In this document: positions 1-10,611 of the stretch, one piece after another
Numbering within the stretch: the stretch's first letter is position 1
How the letters are laid out: every line of letters begins with the position of its first letter
DNA from: Aphanomyces cochlioides
Taxonomy: Eukaryota > Oomycota > Saprolegniomycetes > Saprolegniales > Verrucalvaceae
Assembly: GCA_019828595.1 (NCBI GenBank)
Contig: JAHQRK010000002.1
Location: 1,612,001 to 1,676,000, forward strand
DNA length: 64,000 nt
Direction: 5' to 3'
The notes under the pieces: model-generated
What the model saw: only the letters and a program-made list of their open reading frames with translations
What the model was told of the DNA's origin: nothing
The model's database searches: none
Program-made: the position numbers and the translations under genes

Positions 1-585
1 TTACCAACGTCAGGGCAGTACGACTGTGCAGTCTCGAGCGAGAAGCTTCCTCCCGAAGTTGTATCGGCTGCATTTGGCCGTCTAACCCATCTTCTCCTTA
101 TGCTACCAAAGTATCTCCATCCCTTGATATATCCACATCCGATGATATTCAACGGTTCATTTTCTACAATCGGCCAACAGAGTGGTGAGGGAGCTGGTTG
201 CCACACGTTGTATCCTGACGGCAGCATTGGATTTACAAGAGCTGTCGCCATGTTGTGGCAAAACGTTGCCTACTTGTGCATCAACCAAGGAATGGAGTAC
301 AACGACCTGTCTCCAAGTGATATCATCGGCAACCTAATCCGCCTGAGTGAAAATCCAGGCTTAGGTTCTTGCCAAGCGCATCAAGCCAGTCTCGACAAGT
401 TCGCATCTTTTTTGCTAATCCACTCATTTAAAAATTGTAGATTACAACAACAAATCGCGCAAGATGAGGCCTCGACCATGTTGCCTCTCGTTGATATGTC
501 GTCAAGCATTCAAATTCTTCCTCAATACAGTCCGAACGATGTTTCAACATTTGCAACTACTCGTTCATCAACTTCGGTGAGATGA
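1..585 (+). CDS. UVRAG/Vps38/Atg14-like protein, C-terminal part
   Basis: The frame is open from base 1, so this is the last 194 residues of a gene that begins upstream; the stop is the TGA at 583-585. The first half (AAFGRLTHLL, an LxYP-like LIYPHP, then LYPDGSIGFTRAVAMLWQNV and LCINQG) follows the C-terminal domain of UVRAG/Vps38 and Atg14 (BARA2-type region: AHLV..LA..L, LRYP, LYP......F..AV.LLN.NI..L). These proteins are subunits of the class III PI3-kinase (Vps34) complexes that control autophagy and endosome maturation. The last ~60 residues, rich in Ser and Thr, match nothing I know. UVRAG-type and Atg14-type cannot be separated from this fragment. No intron is needed. Confidence 0.6.
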   Translation, partial: LPTSGQYDCAVSSEKLPPEVVSAAFGRLTHLLLMLPKYLHPLIYPHPMIFNGSFSTIGQQSGEGAGCHTLYPDGSIGFTRAVAMLWQNVAYLCINQGMEYNDLSPSDIIGNLIRLSENPGLGSCQAHQASLDKFASFLLIHSFKNCRLQQQIAQDEASTMLPLVDMSSSIQILPQYSPNDVSTFATTRSSTSVR

Positions 586-780
586 ATCAGCTGTCTTTCT
601 CTAAATAATTCATAGAACCCGTCTCTTATGGACTGGAACGTTATTGATACAACTGCGTATCGACCCAAGGCGTAAATTGGCTTCGAGGGTTCCAAGATGT
701 AGCAATTGAATCTATTTTATTTCTTCAATGTGATGCTCCATCTATCGCATTATATCGCTCGCGGTTCGTCGTTGAAATCC

Positions 781-3700
781 TCATTTCGGTTTGGGTTTTG
801 CTTTCGGTTTGGCTTTCTTGGATTTTGAGCCGATTATACTTGTCAAGTTGGCCTGAGGAGTCTCTTTTGAAATGGGCGTTGAGACTCGCTGCTCGCCCAG
901 GGGTTTTTGCTGGAGACGTAACTTAATGCGTTGTTGCAGAGACTTGATATCGTCATGAATGCTAGCCGTGTGGGCATTGAGCACCTGCATTTCCCCTTCC
1001 AACTCCTGTGGAGTTATTTGAGGCACAAATTTTGATTTTTGTTGGATAATGTTGGCTTGAACTTCTTCGAGGAGATTATTCATGCGATGCGATTCTACTG
1101 AGCGATAAGTTTGAATTTCGCTCGTCATAGCTGCCACTTGGTTGTTCTTCTCCTGCAGGAGTTTTAATAATTCATCATTCTTCGCCTCCTGTTCCTTCCA
1201 ACGCCTTTCCATATCGACTGCAAGCTCGTGTGTTTGACGAAGTTGTGCTTCTTGATCCATTTCATGCTCATGTATGGCTCTCACTGTATCTGCCAGCCGT
1301 TTCTCGTAATCTTTACAACGAAGTGCAGCTTCTTGACGCTCGGCACGCTCAATGCTAAGGGCCCTTTCCACGTTTTGTAAAGTCTGCTCCAGCTTTGCAT
1401 AATCCTACACGACCACCTTCATTACGCATTGTCACCTCCTTTACTTACAATTTGTTTTCGATCTATGACGTGCTGTAATTTTTTCTTCTCATTGTCTTGA
1501 CGAACAATTTTGTCTTTTTCACGAGCAAATTGTTGCTGGTGCAAGAGCACATCGTCTTGGGTGTCTTGTAATTTCCGACCCAAGCAGTCGTTTTGTTCGT
1601 TAAGAGTATTTATTTGTTTTCTCCATTCGTTCCGTTCTTCCTCCATAATATGTTCTCTATCGCGGTTTTGGTGTTCAAAGTCTTGAAAGCGTTGCTGCAA
1701 CGTAGATATCTGCTGCTGGAGCACCATGTTGGCATGCTCTGTTTTCTGACATGACTGCTGCCATGACTTGATAGTCTCTTCTTTTTGCATAGCCACGCTC
1801 TTCCATTCCGACACTTCCTCAGCAAGTTCAATGCTTGCATCATTCAGCTGTAGGACTTTGGCTAAAATGCTTTCTCGCTCTGCTTGACTTTGACTTAAAT
1901 GAGATTCAAGGTCATGGATTCGTTTGGCAACATTTTTCCGGGAGACTTCTCGCCATACGGTCCAGTACTTGAATTGAACGAGTTGCAGACGTTGACACTG
2001 GATAAATTGCATGAATCCCCGGGGCATTTTTCGTTTTATAGAGTACATGCGCCACCTACAAATTAGTCATACGCAAAATTCATTACTGTCTCCTACTTAT
2101 TCCAGCAATTACTTAACCACCGAATCGAACGACGGGCCTGCAAATGAACCGTCCTTCTCTCTAACTGATTTCGATTCTTTTGTTTCCGCACTGCTTGGAC
2201 AAACCAAGAAAAGGCGTGCTGCAATTTGCCATGTTTTTGCTGGTTGCGGTACTGCAAATGCGCAGTTGTAGCAGTTGCCCATGCGCGCCATACTCGTCGC
2301 TCCAATTTCGCGCGATAATGTTTGAAAGCCTTTATACAACCTTGAATGTACTTTCGCCGCATGGATTTATATTGGTTCCAAAGCGCCCATACTTTTCGCA
2401 TTGTTTGTGTGAGCCATCGTCGTGTAGCAATTTGCATTGCTCTAGTCCGTCTCTTGCGTGCATCCGAAAAATTGTACCAAACTGCAACATATTTTTTGGC
2501 AACAAATCTCTCAGTCTTTCGATCGCAGCAGAACTTTAGGCGGCAATATGACAGACGCGCCTATCGGTAAAGTGAAACATATTTCCTCAATTTGAAGTGA
2601 ATACCTGCCATTGCTGCCACATTACCCGAAGAATATGTCTATTGTGTCTTCGAGACACCTGACTAAGCTTTTTCCATGCAGTAAAATATTCACCGAGTCG
2701 TCTCCGTGCTCGATCTGTAGTAATTTCTCTTTCAAGATTTTGTCGTGGACGTACTTGGCGGTCAAACCACGAACGCCATGTATGAAATGCCACGTGCATT
2801 GAATATTTTGTCTGAAGAAGACGCAACTGCTTTTGATGCGAAATATGGAGGGAACGTAAACTTGCTAAATGTTTCCAGGCAGTAAATATTCGCTGCACAG
2901 CTTTTTGGATTAGGAAACTTTGCCTTCGTTCTTGGGAGATGCGAATATATTTGGACAGCTGACTCCAATCTAACCAAGCTGACAGTATTCGTCGCAGTTT
3001 GTCATTTTGTCGTCGCTCAGCAGCATATACTGCAACTGCACCGAAACGACTGACATTAACCCATTTTTGGAAACAACATAGGAGACCTCTTAGGCCCCGT
3101 GTCACCATAAAAGCTCGAATATAACTCTGTTGACGAGTGTGATTCCTCCAGCTCGCAAAAACTTGCCTCGTGCGACGTGAAAGACAACGAAGTTGTAGTC
3201 TAAATCGCTGTATCTGTAAAATGCAATACTGCCGCCAGCTTTGAATCATCCTTCTTAGTTTGGAGCGCCATGGCGTCGGCAATCGAGGAACGCACAAGAG
3301 CTGATTTATTGTGGACATTTTTTTCGAAGGGTCTCCATCGGAGCGAGGTGGTGGAGGTATATCTCGTCCAGTAGTTCTTCCGTTTAGGTTAGAACTCGCC
3401 AAATGGCAGCGCGGTGGCGGCAGTGGCACAGCACGCCCCGTGTTTATTGGCGCATCTGAAGGTATTCCAGAGTGACCAGCCCTTTGTTTTGGCGAGTTGA
3501 CTTTGGACGCTGTTGCAACGGCAAACTCGTTGAGTAAGGGTGATTCCTCGATCTTTGGCACACCTGAAGGCTGATAGTCACTGTTGGTAATGTCTAACGG
3601 TGGATTAGAGGTAGAAGCTGCTGTTTCCATGTTCATGGCAAAGGAGGCAGTTCTCGTGCTGACTTGCCTTAACTTTTCTTCGAGGAGTAGTGTTTGCTCA

Positions 3701-5143
3701 TGGCGAAGGCGTCGTTCTTCCTGTTGTCGTGCATCCATGTCATGCAATCTTTTTTCCACTAAATCAAGCTGTCTTCTCAAAAGAGTGTCATCGTCTGAAT
3801 CAGAGCGGCTTTTGCCATCCACCTTCACGTTATTGTCACCCCAGGTTGTTTTTAAGTTGTAGCCGTGGGCTGCATTAATTTCATCTCTGTCTCGATTTTG
3901 TGTTGTGATTGGACGTGGTACAGAACGAGGAGGTGGTGGCGGTATAGGCGAAGTTTGCTGGCTCAGTTGACGTCGCGGTCGGTTGTTGTGGTTAATTGAA
4001 GATTTCAAGTGACATCCTTCGTCTGGGTCAGGCTGCTGAGGAGGTAGACAATTATTGTCTCCATTTTGATACTGTCGTAATAATTGCTCCCTTTCGTGAG
4101 CTAAATCTAGTCTTCGTTGTTCATCCTCTTGTCGTGCTTGTTGCAGTCTATTCGATGGGTCTCGCACGAGCATTGACTTGAGAGCGTCAATAAGCTCACG
4201 ACGATTTCGCTCACAGAGTCCTCTCAATTTGGCAATTGTATTTTGCTGCAGTGATATGACACTCGCATAAGCTTCTTTCCATGTCGGTGGTGTCGGTGGT
4301 TCCAGATTCTTAAGGCGCTGACTTGAGTGCGCAAACTTTTGGAGTAGCTGTTTGGCTTTGCGCAAAGGATGCTGTTGCAAGTGTTGCAAAGCGCGGATGA
4401 CAACCCTTTGGAGCTGCATATCGACCTGGGGTTGACACGGACATGCGACTAACGAGTCTTCGTACTTCCATAGGCGTAAGAGCAAGGACACATTAATGGC
4501 CATCGATTCCAAATGGGGCATGCGCTCGTGACTAGTTGATTTCATGAAGGTGAGACGTCAAGGAGAGTGGTTTTGTTTACCTCTGATGGACAACTTGATA
4601 GAACTCTTTGTGCATTTGAATCAGCAGTACAATCCACTCCAACTTTGAAATCTCCATGTGGTTCTCAAGTACAACTTGGCGCAGACTTGCGTCCTGTGCA
4701 GCAAGAAATGGGGCAAGTTCTCTTTCTTTTGGGGTTACTTCAGTGCCATCTAAAGTCTGAACTTTGGGGAGCAAGACGATCATACGAAGACGGTAATTTG
4801 GTGCATCACATATTGGATTACCCGAGAGAAGAAGTGTACGAAGTTGTGGCATGTCGAGTCCATCAAAATCTTCGAATCGAGCTAGGAGGTTGCCACCAAG
4901 ACTGAGTACTTTGAGCCGTGTAAATTGCGTGAGTCCTTCCAATGAAGCAATGTTATTTTGACTCAAATAGAGACACGTTGTGGTTTGAGCAATCGACGCC
5001 ACCACATCACCAATTTGATCAATGCCTTTCCCAACAAGGTTGAGCTTAGTGCCTTCTACAACGCGCATACCATTGGCTTTTACCACATCCATCAAAGTGA
5101 TCCCCAAACATCTTTTCTTCCTCTTTCGTCGCGAAGTTTCCAT
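781..5143 (-). CDS. LRR, Sfi1-like W-repeat and coiled-coil protein (probably centriolar/basal body)
   Basis: Five exons read on the minus strand: 5143-4581, 4531-2605, 2560-2097, 2055-1449 and 1404-781, with introns of 41-49 nt; they sum to 1395 codons (1394 aa). Residues ~45-130 are leucine-rich repeats (LYLSQNNIASLEGL, LRTLLLSGNP). A proline- and charge-rich linker follows. From ~610 to ~1020 there are repeated W-centred helices such as FASWRNHTRQQSYIRAF, ILSAWLDWSQL, IFTAWKHL and YFTAWKKL, the style of centrin-binding Sfi1 repeats. The last ~370 residues are coiled coil ending in a Lys/Pro tail. Sfi1 repeats bind centrin at centrosomes, and LRR-coiled-coil proteins are common at basal bodies, so a basal-body role is likely but inferred. 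I know no standard family with this exact order. It faces the Derlin gene across a shared 0.7-kb 5' spacer. Confidence 0.72.
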
Positions 5144-5878
5144 CTACAGCGACGACGGACGGACGCGGGGATCGAAGTTCGGTCTCCTCGTTCCACTTCG
5201 AACTTTAGATCGAATTTCAAATCTTTTTTCGTCGTCGTGTCCTTTGAAGATCTCAGGCAAAGGAGTGCTTGTTGCTGCTTCGCATTTTAATCCTTCAATA
5301 CGATGGTTCAAACTTCCTGTTTGGAAGCCCAATTCCTTCTCGAGTCTTTGTGTATCCTTTCGTATGATTTCATTTCAGGCTTTCGCTCGGCATCCCCTAA
5401 GCCAATTAAGCGATAGCAGCCTTCAAATACACGGAATATGGAGCTCTTTCTTTCTCCTATCCTGTGCATCCGATGGATGTATCTTTGTAGTGTTCTTACG
5501 ATCCTTCTTTCCATGGTTTTTCCTTTGTCATTCACCTCTGTGCCGCACATCTATCCGGATAATTAATGTTAACCGGATTATCGAATTATTACGTGGAACT
5601 CATTTAGTGGCATACGGATAATGAATATTATACGGATTCCATTTTGCTCATTGTTCGAGTTTGGAGTCCATATCAGTCCCAGAATTGCTCAATAGCTATG
5701 CGGTCTTGCGCTGCAGCATTCAAGAGCGAAATTTTCCTTTATCATGCCGTGCAAGAACCGGTAGAGGTAACTATGCCAAATTGTCCGGATAAATATGCGG
5801 ATTATCACCTGGTTAAAAGATAATTTATCCGGATGTTCATTTGGTTTCATTCGAGCTTTGTCGGTTGTCGAGCGGTCA
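5144..5878. promoter_or_regulatory. Divergent 5' spacer with repeated TATCCGGATA-type motifs
   Basis: This 735-bp interval separates the starts of two divergent genes (LRR/Sfi1 protein and Derlin). I see no convincing gene; open frames here lack homology and intron support. It holds a perfect palindrome TATCCGGATA at 5552-5561 and relatives: ACCGGATTA near 5572, ACGGATAAT near 5613, ACGGATT near 5632, GTCCGGATAA at 5783-5792, GCGGATTATC near 5797 and TTATCCGGAT at 5825-5834. The same element occurs in other 5' spacers of the window. Confidence 0.5.
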
Positions 5879-6784
5879 ATGTCGTCCCCTGAAGCGTGGT
5901 TCAACAACTTGCCGCAGATCACTCGGTTCTACATTACGGCATGCGTGGCTACGACGTGCATGACGCAGTTTGGATTGCTCAGTCCTCGCACAATCTACCT
6001 CGACTTTGAACTTGTCTTCTTCAAGTTCAACTTCTGGCGCCTCATCACGTGCTTTTGCTTCGTTGGAAAGTTTAGTTTTCACTTTCTCGTCTGCCTCCTG
6101 CTCTTGTCCGTCACCAAATGCATTGCTCAATGGACTCACGTGTGTTGCATAGAGGACAATATGGAACTGTCTTGGAAAAGGATCCGTTTGTGGCAGGTGG
6201 TGGCCCAACTGCAGATTTTGCGTTCATGCTCATTATCGGTGGTTCTGTGCTTGCCGTAAGCCACTAGACGCACAGAGCAATGCTTAACCTACTGGCCTAG
6301 GTCATTGGATTCTTCTTGGGATATCCTTTCTTGGGTGAACCCATGATTTTTATGATCTTGTACGTATGGAGCCGCAAGCATCCTGAGCAAATGGTTTCCT
6401 TCTGGGGTACATATACACTCTTGAGCGACAGTCTTTATGTCCTCCCAGGATTTCAATTCAAAGCGCTTTACTTTCCATGGGCCATGGTTGGCTTCACTTT
6501 ACTTACTGGCGGTGATCCAATTCCTGAATTGGCAGGAGTGTTCGCTGGTCACGTGTTTTACTTTTTCCTCGAGATCCTTCCCAACACTAAGGATATCCAT
6601 CTCTTGAAGACGCCGCAATTCTTGTGCACAATGTCGTAATCCCTGTACCTTATGCATTTGTAGGGTGAACCTCTTCCCATCGAATCGCCCAATTGTCCCA
6701 CCTCGCCAAGCTGCTCCTGGAGCCGCTGCCACGGGACCATCGAGCTACAACTGGGGCACTGGACGCACTTTGGGTCGCGACTAA
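5879..6784 (+). CDS. Derlin (DER1-like rhomboid pseudoprotease)
   Basis: Four exons (5879-6105, 6153-6255, 6301-6623, 6664-6784) give 257 aa. The start MSSPEAWFNNLPQITRFYI fits Derlins (W...LP.ITR), followed by FKFNFWRLITCF, the LEKDPF loop, TADFAFMLI and the hallmark MILYVWSRKHPEQMVSFWG (WSR motif). The tail LKTPQFLVNLFP then a basic, Gly-rich end is also typical. Derlins are ER membrane rhomboid-fold proteins without catalytic residues that help move misfolded proteins out of the ER (ERAD), working with Herp and p97. A Herp-like protein is encoded at 21.3 kb. The first intron uses a weak GTCCGT donor but is the only join that restores the family sequence. Confidence 0.92.
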
Positions 6785-6809
6785 TTCGTGTTTTTCAAGA
6801 TTGGATATC

Positions 6810-7666
6810 TTAGTTATCGTCCATTTCTTCAGCTACACGTAAATTTTCATCCAACGTCGCGTCAACGTCTTGAAAGCGAGACCACGATGGGTTCAGGGCA
6901 AGCAACGACTCGATATGAGCCATGGGACCAGACACCAAGCAGCAAACATTGAGCCACTGGGGCCACAATGACATTTCAGCCGGTGGAATGAAACTTGGAA
7001 CTGGAACAAGAGCAGTATCCCAACCAGTCTGATCGAAAATTTCACGCATCGTGTCACCATGCTCGTCTTGGCGAAAGAGGTGGGCATGGAGAAAGAGTCC
7101 ACTTGGGGCTAGCGCTTGGACGGTTTGGATCAACGCAGCCACATTAGTTTGGTAGTACATGAGTTCACAGCCAATGACAACATCAAAAGTCGATGCTAGA
7201 GACGATCCTCCCCAAAGCAGTTGCTGGGTCGTCACTCTTAAGGACCCTTTCACAGCATGCACAATGCATTCAGCATTTCGCTGAGCAAGAGCACACGAAC
7301 GTTCGTCGCCATCCGTCAAGACGAGCTGGGAGAGGTTAGCATTCACTGCGGCGACGCATCCAACCACTCCAGTGCCGCATCCCAACTACAAAGCATAAAT
7401 GGAAACGTATTTTCGTGGATGTATGTTACCTCAACGACGCGTTTTCCATCGAGAAGAGGCAAACCTTGGGTAGACGATAGGAACCGCGTCAAGACATGGG
7501 CACCAGAATACACTCGTAGACCAGTAGCATCTCCCACTTCCGAGTTGCTGCTGAGGCACAGTTGGTTGAAACTGACTGAGCTGTACTGATAGAACGAAAA
7601 CGTGCCTGCAGCACCAAGTTCGACCGCTTCTTTCACGACATCTCTGTCGGCCATAGTTAGGTTCAT
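6810..7666 (-). CDS. METTL21-type protein methyltransferase (Methyltransf_16)
   Basis: Two exons on the minus strand (7666-7430 and 7385-6810, intron 44 nt) give 270 aa. The junction restores SAM-binding motif I, RVVELGCGTGVVG. Downstream come VLTDGD (motif II), the SFDVVIG-like STFDVVIGCELMYY (the D.Y region of METTL21-type enzymes) and LFLHAHLFRQDE. Family members methylate lysines on chaperones, elongation factors or histones; the substrate cannot be told from sequence. Two in-frame Met codons lie close together at the N-terminus, so the start could be four codons later. It is divergent from RPB3 with only ~126 bp between the starts. Confidence 0.8.
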
Positions 7667-7682
7667 CTGAGTGGTTCAAGGG

Positions 7683-7745
7683 TTTAGTTAATTTTGGGGT
7701 TGAAGGGTTTCAAGGGTTTAAAAGTTGAGGGGTGTAGGGTTGAAT
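7683..7745 (+). repeat. Degenerate telomere-like (TTTAGGG-type) G-rich tract
   Basis: Between the divergent starts of the methyltransferase and RPB3 lies a run of GGGTTTAG, GGGGTTGAAGGG, GGGTTTAAAAG and GTAGGGTTGA units. It resembles degenerate telomeric repeat or plant-type telobox sequence. A related tract, in inverse orientation, lies upstream of the RCC1 gene at 19053-19108. Confidence 0.5.
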
Positions 7746-7792
7746 GAAATTTGTCCCCTCTCCATCAGTATTCGATTTTGAACGGAGCGCAC

Positions 7793-8940
7793 ATGGCGAA
7801 TACTCGTTTTCCCAAAATCGACATCCAGGAAATCCGCGATGACTTCATCAAGTTTGAGTTGAGTGAGACCGACACAAGTGTCGCCAATGCCATCCGACGT
7901 GTCATGATTGCTGAAGTCCCTACTTTGGCGATCGATCTGGTCAGTATTGAAATCAACACGAGTGTGATCACGGACGAATTCCTCGCACACCGTTTGGGTA
8001 TGATTCCTCTTCGTCTTGAGGGTGGCTTGGAAGCCTTCAAGAAGCGATTTGTCTATTCAGCAGATTGTGATTGCGACGAACATTGCCCCAATTGCAGTGT
8101 GGAATTTGAATTGGATGTCCGTGCGGAGAGCGGTACCCAGACGGTCACGTCGGACTCGTTGCGATCGCTTGACCCATATATCAAACCAGTCCACTTCAGC
8201 TCTGAAGAAGAAGCCAACAACACACAAGATACGGGCGTTATTATTGCCAAGTTAGGCCCTGGACAGCGCCTGAAGCTCAATGCCATTGCCAAGCTTGTAC
8301 GATCTCGATCTTTCATAGAAGCCTAACTCATTATTCATTCTCTAGGGTATCGGCAAGGAACATGCAAAATGGTCTCCTGTCGCCGTGGCTACGTATATGT
8401 TTGAACCCATCATTACGCTCAACCAGAGTAAACCAGTTCTTGCAAATATAGCTCACGTCTTGAACTCATTAGGCGTCTTGAACACGTACAAGAGCGAGCA
8501 GCGCGTGGAATTGTACAAGTCATGCCCAACGCGTGTGTTTGAAATCGATGACACATATGATACTGTACGCAATTCTTCCTGGTGAATGACTCCTAACTCT
8601 TCGCCAGATTCAAGTGGAGGATCACATGAGATGCATGTACTGCGATGAATGCGTCAAGTTGGCAAATAGTTACCGTGACAATCCCGAAGATGACTCGGCT
8701 ATCACGGTATCGGCAACGCCTGACAAGTTTATTTTCTCGGTGGAGGTATAACGCACGTGGCCTGAACTGTTGATGGAATGAGAATGATAGACTACGGGAC
8801 AATTGAAGCCTGAAGAAGTCGTGATTTGGGCGCTTGACATCATCAAGGATAAATTGGCTGCTTTGAAGCATCAGTGCTTAGAACTCTCGCAAGACGAAGG
8901 CATCTCTGGCCAAAGCGTGCCCATTACGCCATTTAGTTAA
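7793..8940 (+). CDS. RPB3: RNA polymerase II subunit RPB3
   Basis: Four exons (7793-8296, 8346-8564, 8608-8745, 8791-8940) give 336 aa. The N-terminus PKIDIQEIRDDFIKFELS, then VANAIRRVMIAEVPTLAID and LAHRLGMIPL, is the alpha-like dimerisation domain conserved in RPB3. The zinc-binding loop is intact at residues ~90-98 (CDCDEHCPNC). LGPGQRLKLNAIAKLGIGKEHAKWSPV crosses intron 1 and is near-universal in this subunit. RPB3 pairs with RPB11 to nucleate assembly of Pol II. The first ATG is at 7793; no earlier ATG is in frame. Confidence 0.95.
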
Positions 8941-8956
8941 ATCAGTAACGACCAAT

Positions 8957-9838
8957 TTAAGCGTCTTCACTGTGTTCTTCGTCATTCGTAGTTGTTGGGA
9001 GAATTGGCCCGTTTGTGAGTTGTTCAGCAAATGGCAGAATTTGGAACTCTTCAAGTTCGTCTAAAGATGAACCGATTGTACGTACAGAAGCCAGGCATGC
9101 TTCAGCAATAGCAGCCATTTCCTCAGTCATTTCAATGATATTGTCTTTCGTCTGAATATCTTTGCTGTTGGTAGCTCGCTTTAGAGATAATAGACGCACT
9201 GCTGTCGCTTTGGCAACATCGTTGTCGATTTCGTTCTTGAGCTCCAGATCGTCATCACTGGAGCATCTCGCAGTAAAATGGACTAATTTGTCAATGTCGA
9301 TCATCACTTGGTCAACTTGTTTAAGAATTTCTTGAAGCCTACAAGATGTTTCCTCGAATATCTTCATCCAGTTCAAAATACCGTGAGTGAGAGGGCTTCG
9401 GGGCTTCAGTTTGTTGCATTTGAGAAACCGATTGACTGATACGCTGATCCCGACGTGGTAACTCGACTTTCCGTTGCCTAGCTAGTCCAGTTGAACTTTC
9501 ACTTTCCTGCTTCATTTCTTGCAGTCTCTGACGCGAGATGATCTTTGAAAATCCGTCCATTGCTTTTGCTACTGCATCAGGCATGTCTTTTCATCATCAC
9601 ATGAGACTCTGCTGTCAATCAACTTACTTTGTGCGGACGAAGTTTCGAGTCTTCGAATTTTGGCGCCAATAGCTTTATGCGTCCATGTTGCTTTATCTAC
9701 ACGTGTATACTGTTTGTAGACTGCAGTAACGAATCGACGCTTCCCGAGGGTCACATATAGCTTAGCTTTGCACCTCATGCATTGGATCAAACGCAGAGTT
9801 TCCTCCTTCGTCCAAATACGACGCGGGCAATTGCGCAT
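8957..9838 (-). CDS. SANT/Myb-like DNA-binding domain protein
   Basis: Three exons on the minus strand (9838-9628, 9586-9382, 9338-8957; introns 41 and 43 nt) give 265 aa. The N-terminus has the SANT/Myb signature RIWTKEETLRLIQC, then basic helices and WTHKAIGAKIRRLE, a trihelix/MADF-like arrangement in one copy. The rest is polar, helical and acidic, with a leucine-rich helical stretch (MTEEMAAIAEACLAS). A chromatin or transcription role is inferred from the domain alone. The ATG at 9838 is the first Met before the domain. It is convergent with RPB3, with 16 bp between the stops. Confidence 0.6.
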
Positions 9839-10215
9839 TGCAGAGATGTTAAAAATCCAAAATGACAACTCAGTTCAACTTCATCTATCCATTTATACGG
9901 GTTTCGATAAGAATGCATCATATTGTAAAGGTACCAGCCGCCATTGACTCTTCGCAAACGTAGATTTGTTGTAAAAACTTCCAGTTGATCGAATATTGAT
10001 ACGCTAGCTGACAATAGACCTTTCATTGCAATGGTACTAGCGGAAGATAAATCGTGGACATCACAATGGGATTGCGATTTACCCTGAAAGAAAGCTGGGC
10101 ATATATGTACATGTAGGTATATACTCTGATTGATAACGTTACCTTTTTGGTTTGAAAGAGTACTTTTCGACAGGCAAACGAAGGCTTCAGTTCGTTTAGT
10201 GAAGTATGAGCAGGC
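9787..10215 (-). CDS. Possible unidentified gene overlapping the SANT gene start
   Basis: Upstream of the SANT gene, on the same strand, coding-like sequence continues across a good intron: donor GTAACG at 10142, pyrimidine-rich acceptor ending TTTCTTTCAG at 10084. Joined, it reads a stretch that includes KPSFACRKVLFQTKK and, after the intron, VNGGWYLYNMMHSYR. The frame runs to a stop at 9787, overlapping the SANT gene's first 52 bases. I could not find a start codon or a family. It may be a separate short gene, an alternative 5' exon of the SANT gene, or a decayed gene. Confidence 0.25.
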   Translation of the reverse strand, partial: ACSYFTKRTEAFVCLSKSTLSNQKGNVINQSIYLHVHICPAFFQGKSQSHCDVHDLSSASTIAMKGLLSASVSIFDQLEVFTTNLRLRRVNGGWYLYNMMHSYRNPYKWIDEVELSCHFGFLTSLQCAIARVVFGRRRKLCV

Positions 10216-10289
10216 GCTTCGTCTTAGAAACATCCATGACTCATGACTCACAGTGGTCGAAAGCATCCAGGACCCAATCGACTGAAGAT

Positions 10290-10355
10290 GTGACGGAAAA
10301 CAAGCCATTTGGTCAGAATACTGTGACGGAAAATAAGCCATTTGGTCAGAATACT
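10290..10355 (+). repeat. 33-bp tandem duplication
   Basis: Two head-to-tail 33-bp copies beginning GTGACGGAAAA differ at one base (ACAAG versus ATAAG). A shorter inverted-repeat pair flanks them about 50-100 bp away on each side. Confidence 0.85.
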
Positions 10356-10553
10356 GTCAGAGAGTGCACCAGCTTTGGGGCAGAGTAAAGCTCGACTTTA
10401 GGGCCACGTATATACTCACGAGAACTCGACTACTCGTTCGAGCCTCATTCAGTCATGAGTCATGACCAACGAGTCAAACTTGAGTATAACTTATCTTCAC
10501 AAATAGAATTAAGTTTAGCAGGTTATAGATTTGCGAAGTAATGTCGAACTTTT

Positions 10554-10563
10554 TATCCGGATA
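10554..10563. promoter_or_regulatory. TATCCGGATA palindrome
   Basis: A perfect 10-bp palindrome 49 bp before the ATG of the 12-exon coiled-coil gene, the same element as at 5552, 15701-15737 and 47082. Confidence 0.5.
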
Positions 10564-10611
10564 GTGAAACAGTTTCATCGTGAAACGCGCCATCAAGCGA
10601 GGAATGACAAC

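Larger units (their letters stand above)
9839..10611. other. Spacer with tandem and inverted repeats
   Basis: This 773-bp interval between divergent genes contains the uncertain coding stretch just described, a 33-bp tandem duplication (10290-10355), a 14-bp inverted repeat with arms at 10235-10248 and 10451-10464 (CATGACTCATGACT and its complement) and a TATCCGGATA palindrome at 10554-10563. Nothing else is recognisable. Confidence 0.5.

Noticed and set aside
5022..5621. A ~200-codon plus-strand open frame overlapping the LRR gene start
   Set aside because: It overlaps the conserved first exon on the opposite strand, is low-complexity and has no family features; the rest falls in promoter sequence.
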